Shown: positions 1-10,160, counted from the first letter of the stretch. The stretch is DNA of 64,000 nucleotides from Chaetoceros tenuissimus (GCA_021927905.1 BLLK01000047.1:4154001-4218000), one strand, 5' to 3'. The notes: generated by a model not told the origin, from the sequence alone. Numbers and translations: made by a program.

Positions 1-1194
1 ACAGTCGTTCGTATTGTGAGGATTTACAAGTTGTGGATACTCCTTCAAAATGCAAGATGCTGCATTTTCTAAATCATGAACTTGATCTTGTACATTTCCA
101 TCGGGATATGTTCGATATCCTACAACCCCAACTGCCATCCCAGCTTCTAAGAAAGGTCTTGCGCATAGTCTATAAAACCACGGAGTCCCAGTACCCCATG
201 CTCCTCCATGAACAAACATTACAAATCCCCTAGGTTGTTGATTCTCTGGTACAAATATGTCCACAAATTGAGTTTTATGTGAACCATATTGCAATACTTT
301 TCTATTCGATGTGAGGTGAACAAATTTTTGAAAAGCAGAAAAATTAGCCAGTGCCAACGAGGGAGCAGTCAAAGCAAAGAGACCATCAGCTATTGATCTG
401 AGAGTTCCGTTATCTAAATTTCTTTTCAGCCATGGGATCGGTAATACTTCAGCGATTGTTTCTTTTGGCTGACCTCCAAGATTAAGTTCATTGTATCCCC
501 ACTCTTTCGTAAGATTTTCACAACATTGCATAAAAAGTTTGGTATACCCGCCCCCTTTGTATTGCGGATCAAGAACGACATTTGAAATATATGCTCGTTG
601 TGATTTGGGCGATGGAACTATGGATGCTAGTAAAGACGGTTTTATCTCTGGTTCATTTGAGGGATGTTCTAGACCGACTTCCATTATTCCAATGAGTTGA
701 CTCTCTTGACAATCATTTTCCATCGAATCATCTATTTCAAAAAAGTACAACAAGAGATGCTTCCTATCTTTTGAATCTCTACCATAGGAAAGAATGTAGT
801 TATCCAAGTCATTCATGAGATTAGATTCTTCTTTTTCTTCCAAGAATGTTCTTTCTTTATGATCTTGAAATAAATGTGAATATGTCTTGTATTCAGAATG
901 AATTTCTGCTTCATCTTTCTCAAATTCTTTTATCTTGACTGTAATAGACTTGCCAGATTTTGGAGAAGGTACTTTGTATCTATGCGAAGAAAAATCGTGT
1001 TCCCTTTTTGACTGCAGACTTTGAAGTAGAGATACTCGTTTGTAGGTTACATGAAAGCAGCCGTGTGAAGCTAAAGAATGAGGCACCAAGTGATCATATC
1101 TGCTTGCTGTGGTTCTTGTTGGTACCACGAATCCATCAGTAAAAACAGCAAATAATACTCCAGAAACCAGAATGAAACTCGCTCTCCATCTCAT
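1..1194 (-). CDS. GNAT acetyltransferase-like domain fused to alpha/beta-hydrolase (partial, 3' end off window)
   Basis: An uninterrupted reading frame of 398 codons runs from ATG at 1194 leftward through base 1, so the gene continues outside the window. The start is fixed by an in-frame TGA seven codons upstream. Residues 1-25 form a signal peptide ending near TDGFVVP, which resembles the diatom plastid entry motif. Around residues 200-245 a GNAT-like motif A is seen (SNVVLDPQYKGGGYTKLF, then WGYNELNL), the acetyl-CoA binding signature. The last 55 residues hold an oxyanion-hole motif (FVMFVHGGAWGTG) typical of carboxylesterase or kynurenine-formamidase-like hydrolases; the nucleophile lies beyond the edge. 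The fusion is seen directly in one frame. The substrate is unknown. A short in-frame intron between the domains cannot be excluded, because the GNAT C-terminus (motif B) looks poor. Confidence 0.8.
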   Translation of the reverse strand, partial: MRWRASFILVSGVLFAVFTDGFVVPTRTTASRYDHLVPHSLASHGCFHVTYKRVSLLQSLQSKREHDFSSHRYKVPSPKSGKSITVKIKEFEKDEAEIHSEYKTYSHLFQDHKERTFLEEKEESNLMNDLDNYILSYGRDSKDRKHLLLYFFEIDDSMENDCQESQLIGIMEVGLEHPSNEPEIKPSLLASIVPSPKSQRAYISNVVLDPQYKGGGYTKLFMQCCENLTKEWGYNELNLGGQPKETIAEVLPIPWLKRNLDNGTLRSIADGLFALTAPSLALANFSAFQKFVHLTSNRKVLQYGSHKTQFVDIFVPENQQPRGFVMFVHGGAWGTGTPWFYRLCARPFLEAGMAVGVVGYRTYPDGNVQDQVHDLENAASCILKEYPQLVNPHNTNDC

Positions 1195-1564
1195 TCTTGT
1201 CTTTATGGCTCAGCAAGTTATTACACAAGAGAGATGGTAGAGTGTTTCATTGCTTGTTCTATTCATGTTATACTCGTATGGATGAAGACTGAAAGGAAAG
1301 GAAGAATCTCTAGTCTAGATCGCTACGTCATTTTCTTTTTGACGGATAGAAGGACAGACAAAGAAGGAAATAATAAGAAGGGCGTCTTACAGCCACTTCT
1401 GTGACACGCATGCAATGCTTTTGAGGAGTCATAAATGAATGACTCGTCTCTGGTACACTCAAAATCCACAGAACACAAACAGAGAAGAAAAAGAGGAAGC
1501 ATCAAATAAATGCAAAAGTGCAGACTAATAGCCGCTGGCACTTGTAATTGCTACTTATACTGCC
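1195..1564. promoter_or_regulatory. Divergent intergenic region with shared upstream element
   Basis: This 370-bp gap separates two divergent starts. Around 1335-1372 it holds a purine-rich stretch (GACGGATAGAAGGACAGACA, then AAGAAGGAAA) that recurs with few changes at about 3892-3925 upstream of the gene at 4036. A short minus-strand frame here has no coding character. No other element was recognised. Confidence 0.35.
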
Positions 1565-2346
1565 ATGTATCGTAATAAAGTTGCTCTTGCTCATGGCAAA
1601 ATATTATTTACAAAATCTTTGAATTCTTCATGTTGTAGTAGCTTGATAAAAAAAACTAAAAGGAATATTTCCAGTGGTTGTTACGCTGTAGAAAATGGCT
1701 TAGCTGATACTATCGAAGATTGGGAAGAAGGTTGGCTGTGGTTCTGGAAAGGTAGACGCAATGCTATTGTGAGTGACATTGTTGGTGCGAGAGCAACAAA
1801 CTTTGCGGGTCATGTTGTTCTACAACCAAAGATTGGTAATGATTTAATCTCATTTGGTCCAAGGTACAAACACAATACCCATTTTGATGTCTATACAAAG
1901 GTTGCAAGTGGGATCATACAGAAAAACCGCCAACAAATTATTAAAGCAATTGCAACAAATCAACTTCCAGGAATGCTTGAAATTGTCCATGCCCTGGGTG
2001 GGCATTGGAAGCTGGCATCACCATTCATAAAGTCAGAGTCATGTATAGTCCATCTCGATTGACAGAGCTACTTGACAATCAAAGTCTAATGTCTCAATGC
2101 CGATACTGTTGGAATGTTGAAATTGACAAGAAGAAAATAAACTGCATCACTGTTTTTCATGTATGGAATGTTATCAAGAATATGCCGTTCACTCCGTCCA
2201 TGAAAGAATTTCATAATCTTTATGAAAGTCATGCTGAGAATTTATCCTCTAAAGATATTCAACTTGCCATGTCAAAGTTGGACTTTGCTGAAAAGGATTT
2301 GCAGATTTTATTACAAAGAGCAATAACAATGAGGAGCAAAATGTAA
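1565..2346 (+). CDS. Hypothetical protein, two exons, possible organelle presequence
   Basis: Not recognised. Two frames meet in the middle. The first begins at ATG 1565 and the second ends at TAA 2346. A GT..AG intron of 68 nt at 1998-2065 (donor GTGGGC, acceptor GACAG) joins them in phase and gives a protein of about 237 residues. The N-terminus is basic and Ser/Cys-rich with few acids, which could be a mitochondrial presequence. The middle holds an aromatic stretch (DWEEGWLWFWKGRR). The C-terminal half is helical and charged with a CxxCW pair (QCRYCWNVE). The intron choice is inference; the alternative is a frameshifted gene. It is divergent from the GNAT-hydrolase fusion. Confidence 0.55.
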
Positions 2347-2469
2347 TTCATAAAATGATAATAGGAGTGATGAAGATTAGAGGATGTAATATTAAATTAT
2401 GCATATCGACATTGATAAATAATTCATTTGTTCATTTGAACCTTCTGTTTTAATTTCAATGAAATGCAC

Positions 2470-3675
2470 TTAGCCTCTCACAAAGACTTCATATGGAGTA
2501 CCATCTAAAGCAGTGTGTAAAACATCCATGTTATACACTACCTCCGAATGCACTGTTGCGTTACGACTATTCCGGTATCGCTCTAGTGTATTCAATACTA
2601 TATCTCGATCAAGATTCAAACGAAATGGTCTCAAGAACGTCATCCAATTATCTACACTTTTCTCAAATGTTTCTTCACTGTCTGTATATTCAAAAGCAAA
2701 CAGATCCTCGTAAGCCACAGTATCGTCAATGCTATTGATAAAAAATGAGTACTTGTCTAATGATACTTGATGCTTTTTCCCAGTAGATTTCAAATACTTG
2801 ACAAGTCTATCCTTGTTTGTAATCATCGCCTTGATAAGCACCTTACTGTTCCTTCGACTAAAGCATAAATCTGCTTTTGTGCCATTTGAATATACCTGAT
2901 GTCCGAAGCTCGCATCTGGTGCTTTTTGAAAGCAGTCGCGAATGACACATATTGCCTTATCGAGAGTATTCTTACGATATGTAATAGTCAAGGCAGCTTC
3001 GAGATCCTTTAGCGTCTCTACAATATCTTCTTTGATTAGGTTTGCCTTGTACAGCAGTATCTTTTTCTCTTTGAGCCTGTCCGGAATCGTTCTTGACAAC
3101 CTGATTTACGATCTCAGTCATGGTCGGCTCTCTATTATCTCCAATACTGCCAGAATCTATCAGATTCTGTCTTGCCTTATTGATCTTTTCTGTTCCTTTT
3201 CCATTTGCTGTTGCTGCTCTATAATGGAAAGGCTGGTCTTCATTTAGTCTTCATACCCATGAGCATTGAATATCTTTTCAGCGAACTTGACTGTAGCCGA
3301 CGATCCTGAGCAAGCATGAGAGACGATGATTCTAGGGGAAGAATACATGCATGAAAGTCTGTGTACATTCGTTTCTGTATCTTCTTGTTTGCTATCATTA
3401 TCGTATTCATTAGACTTATCAACATCGACTACCTGTTCACTGTCGCCATGAAAATGATATTTGTTCTGAGCAGTGGTTATAGCATCTTTATAGCTGCCTG
3501 CTTGTTCTGCAATGATATCCTCTTCTTCAACTACTGAAATCTGGATTGAAGTTCCTCGGAGCTTTCCTTCTAATACAATCTTTGCATCATTAGTGATCAG
3601 AATGATGCAAAGTAGCGTTGAAAATAAAAGGAATGTGAGGATTCTTCTTGCTCTACTGCTGCTATTACTCTCCAT
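2470..3675 (-). CDS. Type II membrane P-loop protein, sulfotransferase-like
   Basis: There are two exons. Exon 1 is 3675-3257 and exon 2 is 3100-2470, joined by a 156-nt intron (donor GTATGA, acceptor AATCAG), giving 349 residues. The longer frame starts at a TTG, so ATG 3675 was chosen. The protein opens with a short basic stretch and one membrane helix (RILTFLLFSTLLCIILI), the layout of a Golgi type II enzyme. After an acidic stem comes IIVSHACSGSSATVKFAEKI, which resembles the 5'-phosphosulfate-binding loop of sulfotransferases (small residues, Gly-Ser-Ser). Later conserved-looking pieces are VIRDCF and ADLCFSRR. The assignment to a sulfotransferase fold rests on the loop and topology only and could be wrong. 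Confidence 0.6.
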
Positions 3676-4035
3676 GATTACCAAAGACAGTATTAATTTT
3701 AAGTATAACAAGCAGTAGAAAAAGGTTGAAGTGATGTCGAATCAAATCAAAATCGTCGATCGTCTTCCTTTACCGAAACAGTCTATTTCACTCAATGGTG
3801 AAGTTGAAGCGATGTCAAATCAATATCAATATGTGAAGAGGTAGGAAAACGTTATTTGTCGAGTAGTAAAAGTAATGTCGTTATTTTCTATTTTGAAGGA
3901 TGGAAGGACAGACAATAAAGGAAAGAAACAGCTAACACAGAAATAGAAAACGAGTAGTTAGAGTGTGTTATCACAACTATTACATTGCAATTGGTATTTT
4001 GAAAAGGTAAAACTATTCTTTGGCCAGCGAAAAAG
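3676..4035. promoter_or_regulatory. Intergenic region with short direct repeats and shared element
   Basis: A divergent gap. It contains an imperfect direct repeat (GTTGAAGTGATGTCGAATCA near 3725 and GTTGAAGCGATGTCAAATCA near 3800) and, at about 3892-3925, the purine-rich element also found near 1335. The second element lies about 110-145 bp before the ATG at 4036. Confidence 0.3.
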
Positions 4036-6672
4036 ATGAGAAGCACTTCAGCTGTAGACCATTTTGATAAAACATTGACTTTGCGTAGATTTCTTCATGA
4101 CAAGAGAAATACTCTTGAACCAATTCATGAAGAAATAGCTCAACTCGAAGAAACGCTGCGAATATATCGTGAACGGGCTAGACCTTTTGAGGAGGATATT
4201 GAAAGATTGCAAGAGGCGATCGAGGAAGAGTGTACAAGGCAGCAACATGAAAATGAGCCATTTGCAAAGAAACTAAAGACCGATGAAGAAACACATATAC
4301 CTTCTGATATTGCTGCATTGCAACCAATCAAGCGCACTGATGTCGATATTAATGCTCAGACTGGATTGCCAGTCGGGGAAAAGATTCAGTTGGAAGAAGA
4401 AGCTCATGAAGAATACATTGATCTTATAAGAGGCGCTAGACAGGCTATGTACAATGGAAATTTAGAGGGAGCTATTGCCGCAGATAATGCTGCTCAGAAG
4501 CTGCCAAAATGGTTTGATCATTCTCTGGAGACAAACGTTCTTCTTTATATGTCTTCTTTGTTTGATGACGATGATGATGAAAGTGAATGTGATAATGATG
4601 CAGATTCTGGACAACATCCTACCTGGCACGTGTCTTCTTTGTTTGATGACGATGATGATGAAAGTGAATGTGATAATGATGCAGATTCTGGACAACATCC
4701 TACCTGGCACGTTTCAGATTTGTTTCAATGCAACAAGGCATCGTTTTTGATGAGAAAGTCAATACCTACAGACGAAGATATTCAAGCTACATTTCATATT
4801 GCAAAGAAGCGATACAAAAAGTCAACTCTTTTCGAAGAAGAGAGTATGGATGATATATTTGGCTTTTGTTTCTCAACGCAAAAAGATCCAGATTATAACC
4901 TTTGGGTCATGCGGGATATCAAAGCCGAAGTGAAAAAGCTAGAGGAACTCCATGAATCTCTTCATCAGTTGTATTATCCAAGGGAAGAGAATGTAAATGA
5001 TAATGATGGTGACGAAGAAGTCGGAGAGAATGCTGATGGAGAAGATCATGAGCATATAGATCCAAATCGTTTCAGATTCAGAGGGGGTTGGCCATTGGAC
5101 AACGATATCCAAGACGACGACGAGGAAGATGACGAGGACGAACCGGAAGAAGATGAAGATGATGAAGAATCGTTGCGAAATTTCAAAATGAATAGAATTC
5201 ATTGGGATGCTGTGGAACTGGCAATTCGTGATAAAATTGATGCTGTCAAAATACTATCAGAGAAAGAACTTGAGCTACCAAGTCCTGATACAGCGCCTTT
5301 AGCAAGATTTAATCCAAAGAGACATTTTCAATTTGATTCCGAAGAGGCAAAATCTTCTCTTGATAAAACACATGCAGCTCTTTTACAATGCAAGATGCCA
5401 AGTAGACCTATTGAATATAAAGTTAAAGGAAGAGTGACTTCGAAAAGAGAAAGAAGACCTTTATTAATACCAGTTGAAGGAGATGAGCTCAAATATTTTG
5501 ATATCGAGGGTAATTTTATGACAATGTGTGGCGATGAAGGAGACAGAGGTTGGACAGGTGTCCGTAAGATTCCATCACCTTCTAATCTTGATTCAGCACA
5601 ATTTTTTGACGAGGTTATTGATGAAAGTGGGTCACACGATGCCTGGGACAAATCGACAGTTGATGTTGTTCATCCTCACGCCAATAAATCTTATACTCAT
5701 TGCGTACTTGACACTAATAACGACTTCCTATGGGCTTCAGATACATCCGGAAATATCGTTGCTCGTTTCATATCAAGCAATGATGAAACTTATTCACATT
5801 TCAAGATTCCTAAAGAAGATATCAACCACGAAGCTTGGGGGTTTCATAATAAAATTCCTTTTGTCAAATGTGGCGATACTATGATAGCCACAACAGGTAA
5901 AGATTGCATTTTTACATGGAGCACACGGGACATAGAAAGCCAAGCAAAGTCTTTGGTTCCCAATAAGATTCAGATCGATGCAGTATCTAATTTTTACGCA
6001 GGTGAAATTCAATACTGGCAAGATTCAAAGGTAGCGATTTTAGGACTCGAAGAGCAACCTAACTATCGAATACCGAAAAGTAAATGGAAAACAGTATCTC
6101 GTTCGCCTAAATTATTTGACGTTGCTGCTGAAAAAGTTGTGGGCCTGTTCTGCGGGATGGATGCAGATACAATTGATAGACAGCATTGTCAGAATGATAA
6201 TCTTATGTTCTTTATGAAGGATTCAACTGGAATTGTTTGCGATACTCGCATTTTTCAACCTGTTGTTGCTTTGCACACAAACAAGAATCATCGAATTCTT
6301 GGAGTTTCAACTAATGGAGCACCAGTTGCATTTACTTATGGTAATGCAGAGAGTATAATGTGTTGGGATCTCCGAAAGCCATGTTCGCATGTCTATTCCA
6401 TGGCTACTGGAAATACAGAGGTGAATAATTTATGCTGGCATGAGGAAACAACCAGCCTTTTTGCAAGCACATGGTCCAAACATAGACCTTCCTTTGGCTA
6501 TTGTGAGATGGAATTATATGGAGAGAGATACGATGACATGGACAATCATGACAATTTTTTTACCTCAAGCAATTGGCCAAAAAGAGCCGAACACGAAGAA
6601 GGCTATTTTGGAAGAGCAGAATGGAATGGTAGTGCTGGTATGAACAACATCATTCAATACATTTTTCAATAA
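4036..6672 (+). CDS. Acidic coiled-coil protein with WD40-like C-terminal propeller
   Basis: A single exon of 878 residues with an ATG start. Residues about 10-75 are a charged coiled coil. Residues about 170-225 hold two identical 27-residue units rich in Asp (LFDDDDDESECDNDADSG). About 330-390 is a second very acidic stretch. The C-terminal 350 residues look like a beta-propeller: repeated hydrophobic strands end in Trp-rich turns (FTWSTRD; MCWDLRKP; NLCWHEETTSLFASTW). WD40 scaffolds bind partner proteins; no catalytic motif is visible. Acidic blocks next to a propeller are seen in histone- or ribosome-handling proteins, but I cannot name the family. It is convergent, 15 bp apart, with the CNNM gene. 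Confidence 0.75.
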   Translation: MRSTSAVDHFDKTLTLRRFLHDKRNTLEPIHEEIAQLEETLRIYRERARPFEEDIERLQEAIEEECTRQQHENEPFAKKLKTDEETHIPSDIAALQPIKRTDVDINAQTGLPVGEKIQLEEEAHEEYIDLIRGARQAMYNGNLEGAIAADNAAQKLPKWFDHSLETNVLLYMSSLFDDDDDESECDNDADSGQHPTWHVSSLFDDDDDESECDNDADSGQHPTWHVSDLFQCNKASFLMRKSIPTDEDIQATFHIAKKRYKKSTLFEEESMDDIFGFCFSTQKDPDYNLWVMRDIKAEVKKLEELHESLHQLYYPREENVNDNDGDEEVGENADGEDHEHIDPNRFRFRGGWPLDNDIQDDDEEDDEDEPEEDEDDEESLRNFKMNRIHWDAVELAIRDKIDAVKILSEKELELPSPDTAPLARFNPKRHFQFDSEEAKSSLDKTHAALLQCKMPSRPIEYKVKGRVTSKRERRPLLIPVEGDELKYFDIEGNFMTMCGDEGDRGWTGVRKIPSPSNLDSAQFFDEVIDESGSHDAWDKSTVDVVHPHANKSYTHCVLDTNNDFLWASDTSGNIVARFISSNDETYSHFKIPKEDINHEAWGFHNKIPFVKCGDTMIATTGKDCIFTWSTRDIESQAKSLVPNKIQIDAVSNFYAGEIQYWQDSKVAILGLEEQPNYRIPKSKWKTVSRSPKLFDVAAEKVVGLFCGMDADTIDRQHCQNDNLMFFMKDSTGIVCDTRIFQPVVALHTNKNHRILGVSTNGAPVAFTYGNAESIMCWDLRKPCSHVYSMATGNTEVNNLCWHEETTSLFASTWSKHRPSFGYCEMELYGERYDDMDNHDNFFTSSNWPKRAEHEEGYFGRAEWNGSAGMNNIIQYIFQ
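4550..4711 (+). repeat. Exact 81-bp tandem duplication inside coding sequence
   Basis: Bases 4550-4630 and 4631-4711 are identical over 81 bp. The unit equals 27 codons, so the frame is kept and an Asp-rich segment is doubled. Complete identity argues for a very recent event (or an assembly artefact). Confidence 0.9.
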
Positions 6673-6687
6673 ATTCATAATTACTTC

Positions 6688-8208
6688 TTAAACTTTTGAC
6701 AAGAGACTAGTTCCTTCATCGACAACATCATTCGCACCGCTTCTTACATAGCTCTGCCAATCATCGATTGCATTTTCAAGAGTTGCCTTGTCGGAAGAAG
6801 CGCCAACACCTATGGATCTTTGCTCCTTCTTCTTGGCAACGTAGTCCTTCCATTTATTGGCTGCCCATCTAGCCCTTGCAATAGCAAGTTTTTCAGTATT
6901 ATCAAATTCATCATAAATTTCCTCCTTGATGAGACTTTCAATACATTGTTCTAGCGTCACGATACCGAGAACACCAGCTGACTCTGGAATAGGTTCATTT
7001 TCTTCCAAAGCTATTTCTGCAATGTTTGGATCACGACAAACAATTGCCATATGTCCTCCTTTATTAACAATGGTACCTTCTTGAAGTAGATTTACTAATG
7101 CCAGCATAGTCATTTCTGGACTGACACAATGAGGAATCACAAGAGGCAAAGTACTCAAGTCACGTTCCTCGTGTGGATTCAAGACCATGAGCTGTCTACT
7201 ACGAAAGATGCCAATGATATGATCCTTGCCACAAGTATCATGAACTGGAATTCTACTAAACCCCGACCTATATATATCCAAAATAGACTCTTCATTCAAA
7301 GTCAAATCAATAGGAATGGAAAATACATCTTCCAATTTAATCAAGACATCTGCAACTCGCTTTGTATGCATTTCCAGAGCACCTTCCACCATGGTAACGG
7401 TATCTAAATGCTTGACATATCGCATCGACTGTGCATTTTCATGACGAGAACCACGTTCGGATAGACCAAGATGAGCCCTTTCCATTTTCATTTTAAGTTT
7501 AGAAGCTTTTCGCTCTTCATATTGCAACCTTACCAATGCTGAAAGTTCGTTCCGATCATATTTTTGCATGAAACCTACATCATCATCATGTTCATGAAGT
7601 AATTTATCTAATAGCTTCCCCAGCGGCCAGGCAAGAGGACACAACAGCCACAAAATTAATCGCACCATGGGAGCAAGTTTTGCAGCGATAGCTAGCTTAT
7701 TTGGTCCACTGAAAATGGCCGAAGGAATGATTTCCCCAAAGAATAATACGAGTGTTACAGACATGATGATTGCAATGTAACCCGGTACAATCTCATCTAG
7801 AAATAAAGGCATTGCTTCATTCGCTACAGCGTTTAATAGTAATAAAGTTACCAAAAGACGATGATGATCGGATATCAAAGGAATCAAAGCTCGTGCTTGC
7901 TTCCGTTCTGCAGGGTTTCCTGCAACTTCCTTAATTTTGAGGTCTAGCAACTCCTGTGAGACGAGACCCATGGTAAGACCAGCTGCTAGAGCAGCGGTAA
8001 TGACACATGTTAGTGCCAGTAGGGAATTTTTAATGTAAAACCATTGATTTTTTTCGTCTCCTTCTTCTTCCTGCAGGGCAGGTAATGCTGTCGTAGGTTC
8101 AAAAGATGTGTAAAATTCATCTGAGTAAGCTTGACATGTAGATTGGATGGTAAAACCTATCGAGTTGAGATACTCCTCAATTGCTTTCAGAGGGACTTCT
8201 CTGGTCAT
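6688..8208 (-). CDS. CNNM/MAM3-type DUF21-CBS membrane transporter
   Basis: 506 residues from ATG 8208; the frame extends 8 codons further only through a TTG. Residues about 65-235 form the DUF21 membrane domain with four hydrophobic segments. These include the GLTMGLVSQELLDLKI signature, LLVTLLLLNAVANEAMPLFL, and VLFFGEIIPSAIFSGPN with the conserved GEIIP. A CBS pair follows at about 265-430 (for example FSRIPVHD, HIIGIF, GGHMAIVCRD, GVLGIVTLEQCIESLIKEEI). This is the architecture of eukaryotic CNNM, yeast Mam3 and plant CBSDUF proteins, linked to Mg2+ or Mn2+ handling. The gene is intact and of normal length. The ion and membrane are inference. Confidence 0.92.
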   Translation of the reverse strand: MTREVPLKAIEEYLNSIGFTIQSTCQAYSDEFYTSFEPTTALPALQEEEGDEKNQWFYIKNSLLALTCVITAALAAGLTMGLVSQELLDLKIKEVAGNPAERKQARALIPLISDHHRLLVTLLLLNAVANEAMPLFLDEIVPGYIAIIMSVTLVLFFGEIIPSAIFSGPNKLAIAAKLAPMVRLILWLLCPLAWPLGKLLDKLLHEHDDDVGFMQKYDRNELSALVRLQYEERKASKLKMKMERAHLGLSERGSRHENAQSMRYVKHLDTVTMVEGALEMHTKRVADVLIKLEDVFSIPIDLTLNEESILDIYRSGFSRIPVHDTCGKDHIIGIFRSRQLMVLNPHEERDLSTLPLVIPHCVSPEMTMLALVNLLQEGTIVNKGGHMAIVCRDPNIAEIALEENEPIPESAGVLGIVTLEQCIESLIKEEIYDEFDNTEKLAIARARWAANKWKDYVAKKKEQRSIGVGASSDKATLENAIDDWQSYVRSGANDVVDEGTSLLSKV

Positions 8209-8464
8209 TTTGATGTTGAAAAGAAGCGTCAAACTGTGATGAAGAAGTGTAGCAAAAAGGCAAGAAATATTGGTATGGAGTGGACTACCTTTGCAAATGA
8301 AAATAAAGTTATCTAATGCAATTAAAAGGTAAGTAAAAGATGCATCAAAGTGTGATCAAAGAAGTGACTGGTAAAAAAAGGCAACAATCCCAATGATGAG
8401 TAAATTTCGTGCATTAATGACGTCATGACAACGGTTGTATAACTGGTTCATAAACCTTCACGAT

Positions 8465-8794
8465 ATGCTTTGGGACTTTCCTTTTCTTCTTTCCAAATCA
8501 ATTCATCAAAAATACATCAGACGCTGCCAAAGCAGATGCTCTGACTCACATCTACGAAATACTTTCGTTATGGAATCGTTGCTTGCTGGATCCTATCTCA
8601 GGAGCCTTGGCTTTGATATGGATGCACAAAAAGCTTTTGGATACAATGTGTTACTAGCATCAATATTACAATTGGTCAAGGTCTTTTTCATTGAAGATAT
8701 AAGCAATGTCAAAGATGCTGATGAAAAAAGAGAAAGACTCACTTTAGTATTCTTCGAAGTTCTATTTTCTCTTTACTTGCTATATTCATTTTGA
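8465..8794 (+). pseudogene. Decayed small multi-pass membrane protein (copy 1)
   Basis: An open frame from ATG 8465 gives 109 residues with hydrophobic helices (LLASILQLVKVFFIEDI; LVFFEVLFSLYLLYSF). Upstream, another frame reads NTSDAAKADALTHIYEIL. Comparison with the related stretch at 12090-12310 shows that both pieces were once one frame: there the two parts are in phase, and copy 1 has lost one base between them. Differences between the copies in the first part fall only at codon positions 1 and 3, as expected for former coding sequence. Its spacing of motifs recalls the C-terminal half of the intact membrane protein at 31348-32085. A shortened, still expressed protein is possible. Confidence 0.5.
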
Positions 8795-9324
8795 TTTAGT
8801 AGAGAAGTATAGACAAAGTATAGGAGGAGGCAAGTCGATGTTTATATTTCATATTTCGAAGTACATGAATAATACATGGAAAGAGTTGTGTTGGCATCTA
8901 ACTCTGTCTTTCTTCCTCCTCTTTCTTTATTGCTAAAGTAGGTTTTAGTTAGGATTCTATTTCAACAGTTTCTGGCACTATTTTAAAGTTGAAAGGCGGT
9001 GTGAATGGTCTTTAGTTTTATCTCGCTCTGAATCAAAGATCTATGGATTTTAGTGATGTGAGCATCATTGTGCATCGCAGCAACAGATGCAGAATAGCAT
9101 TTTTCCAATGATATTCCCAATCCAACAAAGACAATACTAGGTTCCAAACCTATGACGTAAACTAATCTATCGAGTAAACTTTCTCTCACAATCTTTTGCT
9201 GTGAAACCTTTGTGAAGTTCTATTCTACCATGGGACTGCCTTAGTTTTTTCTAGTTGATAACACAATTTTCGAAAGAGCAGCAGAAAGTAGCGAGGTCAT
9301 TGAAAATTGAAAAAAGAATATATA
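8795..9324. other. Intergenic, no supported gene
   Basis: 530 bp. A minus-strand frame at 8983-9189 has no recognisable features. Nothing else is seen apart from AT-rich sequence preceding the MYND-ankyrin gene. Confidence 0.4.
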
Positions 9325-10059
9325 ATGAGTAGTGATACAAAGTGTTCCAATTGTGGAAAAGGCGAAGAAGAAACGGAAAGTAAAAAGCTTTTGAGATGTA
9401 GTGTTTGTTTGTCGGCACAGTATTGCAGCTCTCAGTGCCAAAAGGAAGCATGGAACATCCACAAAAAGTCATGCACCGAGAAAGGATCCCAGGCTCTGAT
9501 CCGTGCAGTTCGGGATGGCGATACAGCTCAAGTTGAACGACTGTCCAAAACGGCAAGGGTTGTTAATGGTAGAGTCGATTATAAAGATGAAAGTCAAGAC
9601 GATTCCAGGACTTTGAGTAGTTGGACGGTTATGCATGAATGTGTCCGTTGTACCAAACCAGACTTCATGAAGCTGCTGTTGGAAAGAAAAGCCAAAGTAG
9701 ATATCAAAGATGGTGACGGAGAACCGCCCATATTTTGTGCTTCCGATGCTGGAAAAGATGAGTTGGTCAAAATTCTTCTCCGAAATGGAGCGGATCCCAA
9801 TTTTCAAAGTCACGATGGATGGACGCCACTTATGATGGCAGCTAGATCAAAATCAATCGAATCAACGAGGGCGTTGTTGGATGCTGGCGCTAATGTATAT
9901 TTAGGCAGGGATATGTTTGGACGAACAGCTTTGGACTTGGCTGAGATGATGGCCAGTGGGATGGGAGGAATTCGAATGAAACAAGGGCAAACAATGGACG
10001 AGGCCCTGGCTGAGGCCCAAGGAATTGTAAATCTCTTGTCTCCGTACTACAGGATGTAG
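9325..10059 (+). CDS. MYND zinc-finger and ankyrin-repeat protein
   Basis: 244 residues. The frame also opens at a TTG six codons earlier, but ATG 9325 is preferred. A complete MYND finger occupies residues 7-50 with ligands C7, C10, C25, C28, C34, C38, H46 and C50 (CSNCGKG..CSVCLSAQYCSSQCQ..HKKSC). Residues about 60-215 are ankyrin repeats; the best are GEPPIFCASDAGKDELVKIL and DGWTPLMMAARSKSIESTR. MYND fingers bind proline-rich peptides and ankyrins bind proteins, so an adaptor role is likely. It is unrelated in body to the larger MYND proteins at 10720 and 53850. A CT microsatellite follows the stop directly. Confidence 0.9.
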   Translation: MSSDTKCSNCGKGEEETESKKLLRCSVCLSAQYCSSQCQKEAWNIHKKSCTEKGSQALIRAVRDGDTAQVERLSKTARVVNGRVDYKDESQDDSRTLSSWTVMHECVRCTKPDFMKLLLERKAKVDIKDGDGEPPIFCASDAGKDELVKILLRNGADPNFQSHDGWTPLMMAARSKSIESTRALLDAGANVYLGRDMFGRTALDLAEMMASGMGGIRMKQGQTMDEALAEAQGIVNLLSPYYRM

Positions 10060-10063
10060 TCAC

Positions 10064-10066
<3 letters not shown>

Positions 10067-10118
<52 letters not shown>
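10067..10118 (+). repeat. (CT)26 microsatellite
   Basis: Fifty-two bases of pure CT dinucleotide begin 8 bp after the stop of the MYND-ankyrin gene, so they lie in its 3' UTR. This is likely to vary in length between strains. Confidence 0.95.
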
Positions 10119-10119
<1 letters not shown>

Positions 10120-10160
10120 ACAATATTTCCAATAAAATATACCTTGCAAAAATGATTTTT

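Noticed and set aside
1323-1541. 72-codon frame on the minus strand
   Set aside because: Low-complexity, no ATG-supported homologous copy, lies in a divergent promoter gap.
10067-10118. Long CT run as a possible promoter or telomere-like element
   Set aside because: It is a plain dinucleotide microsatellite after a stop codon.
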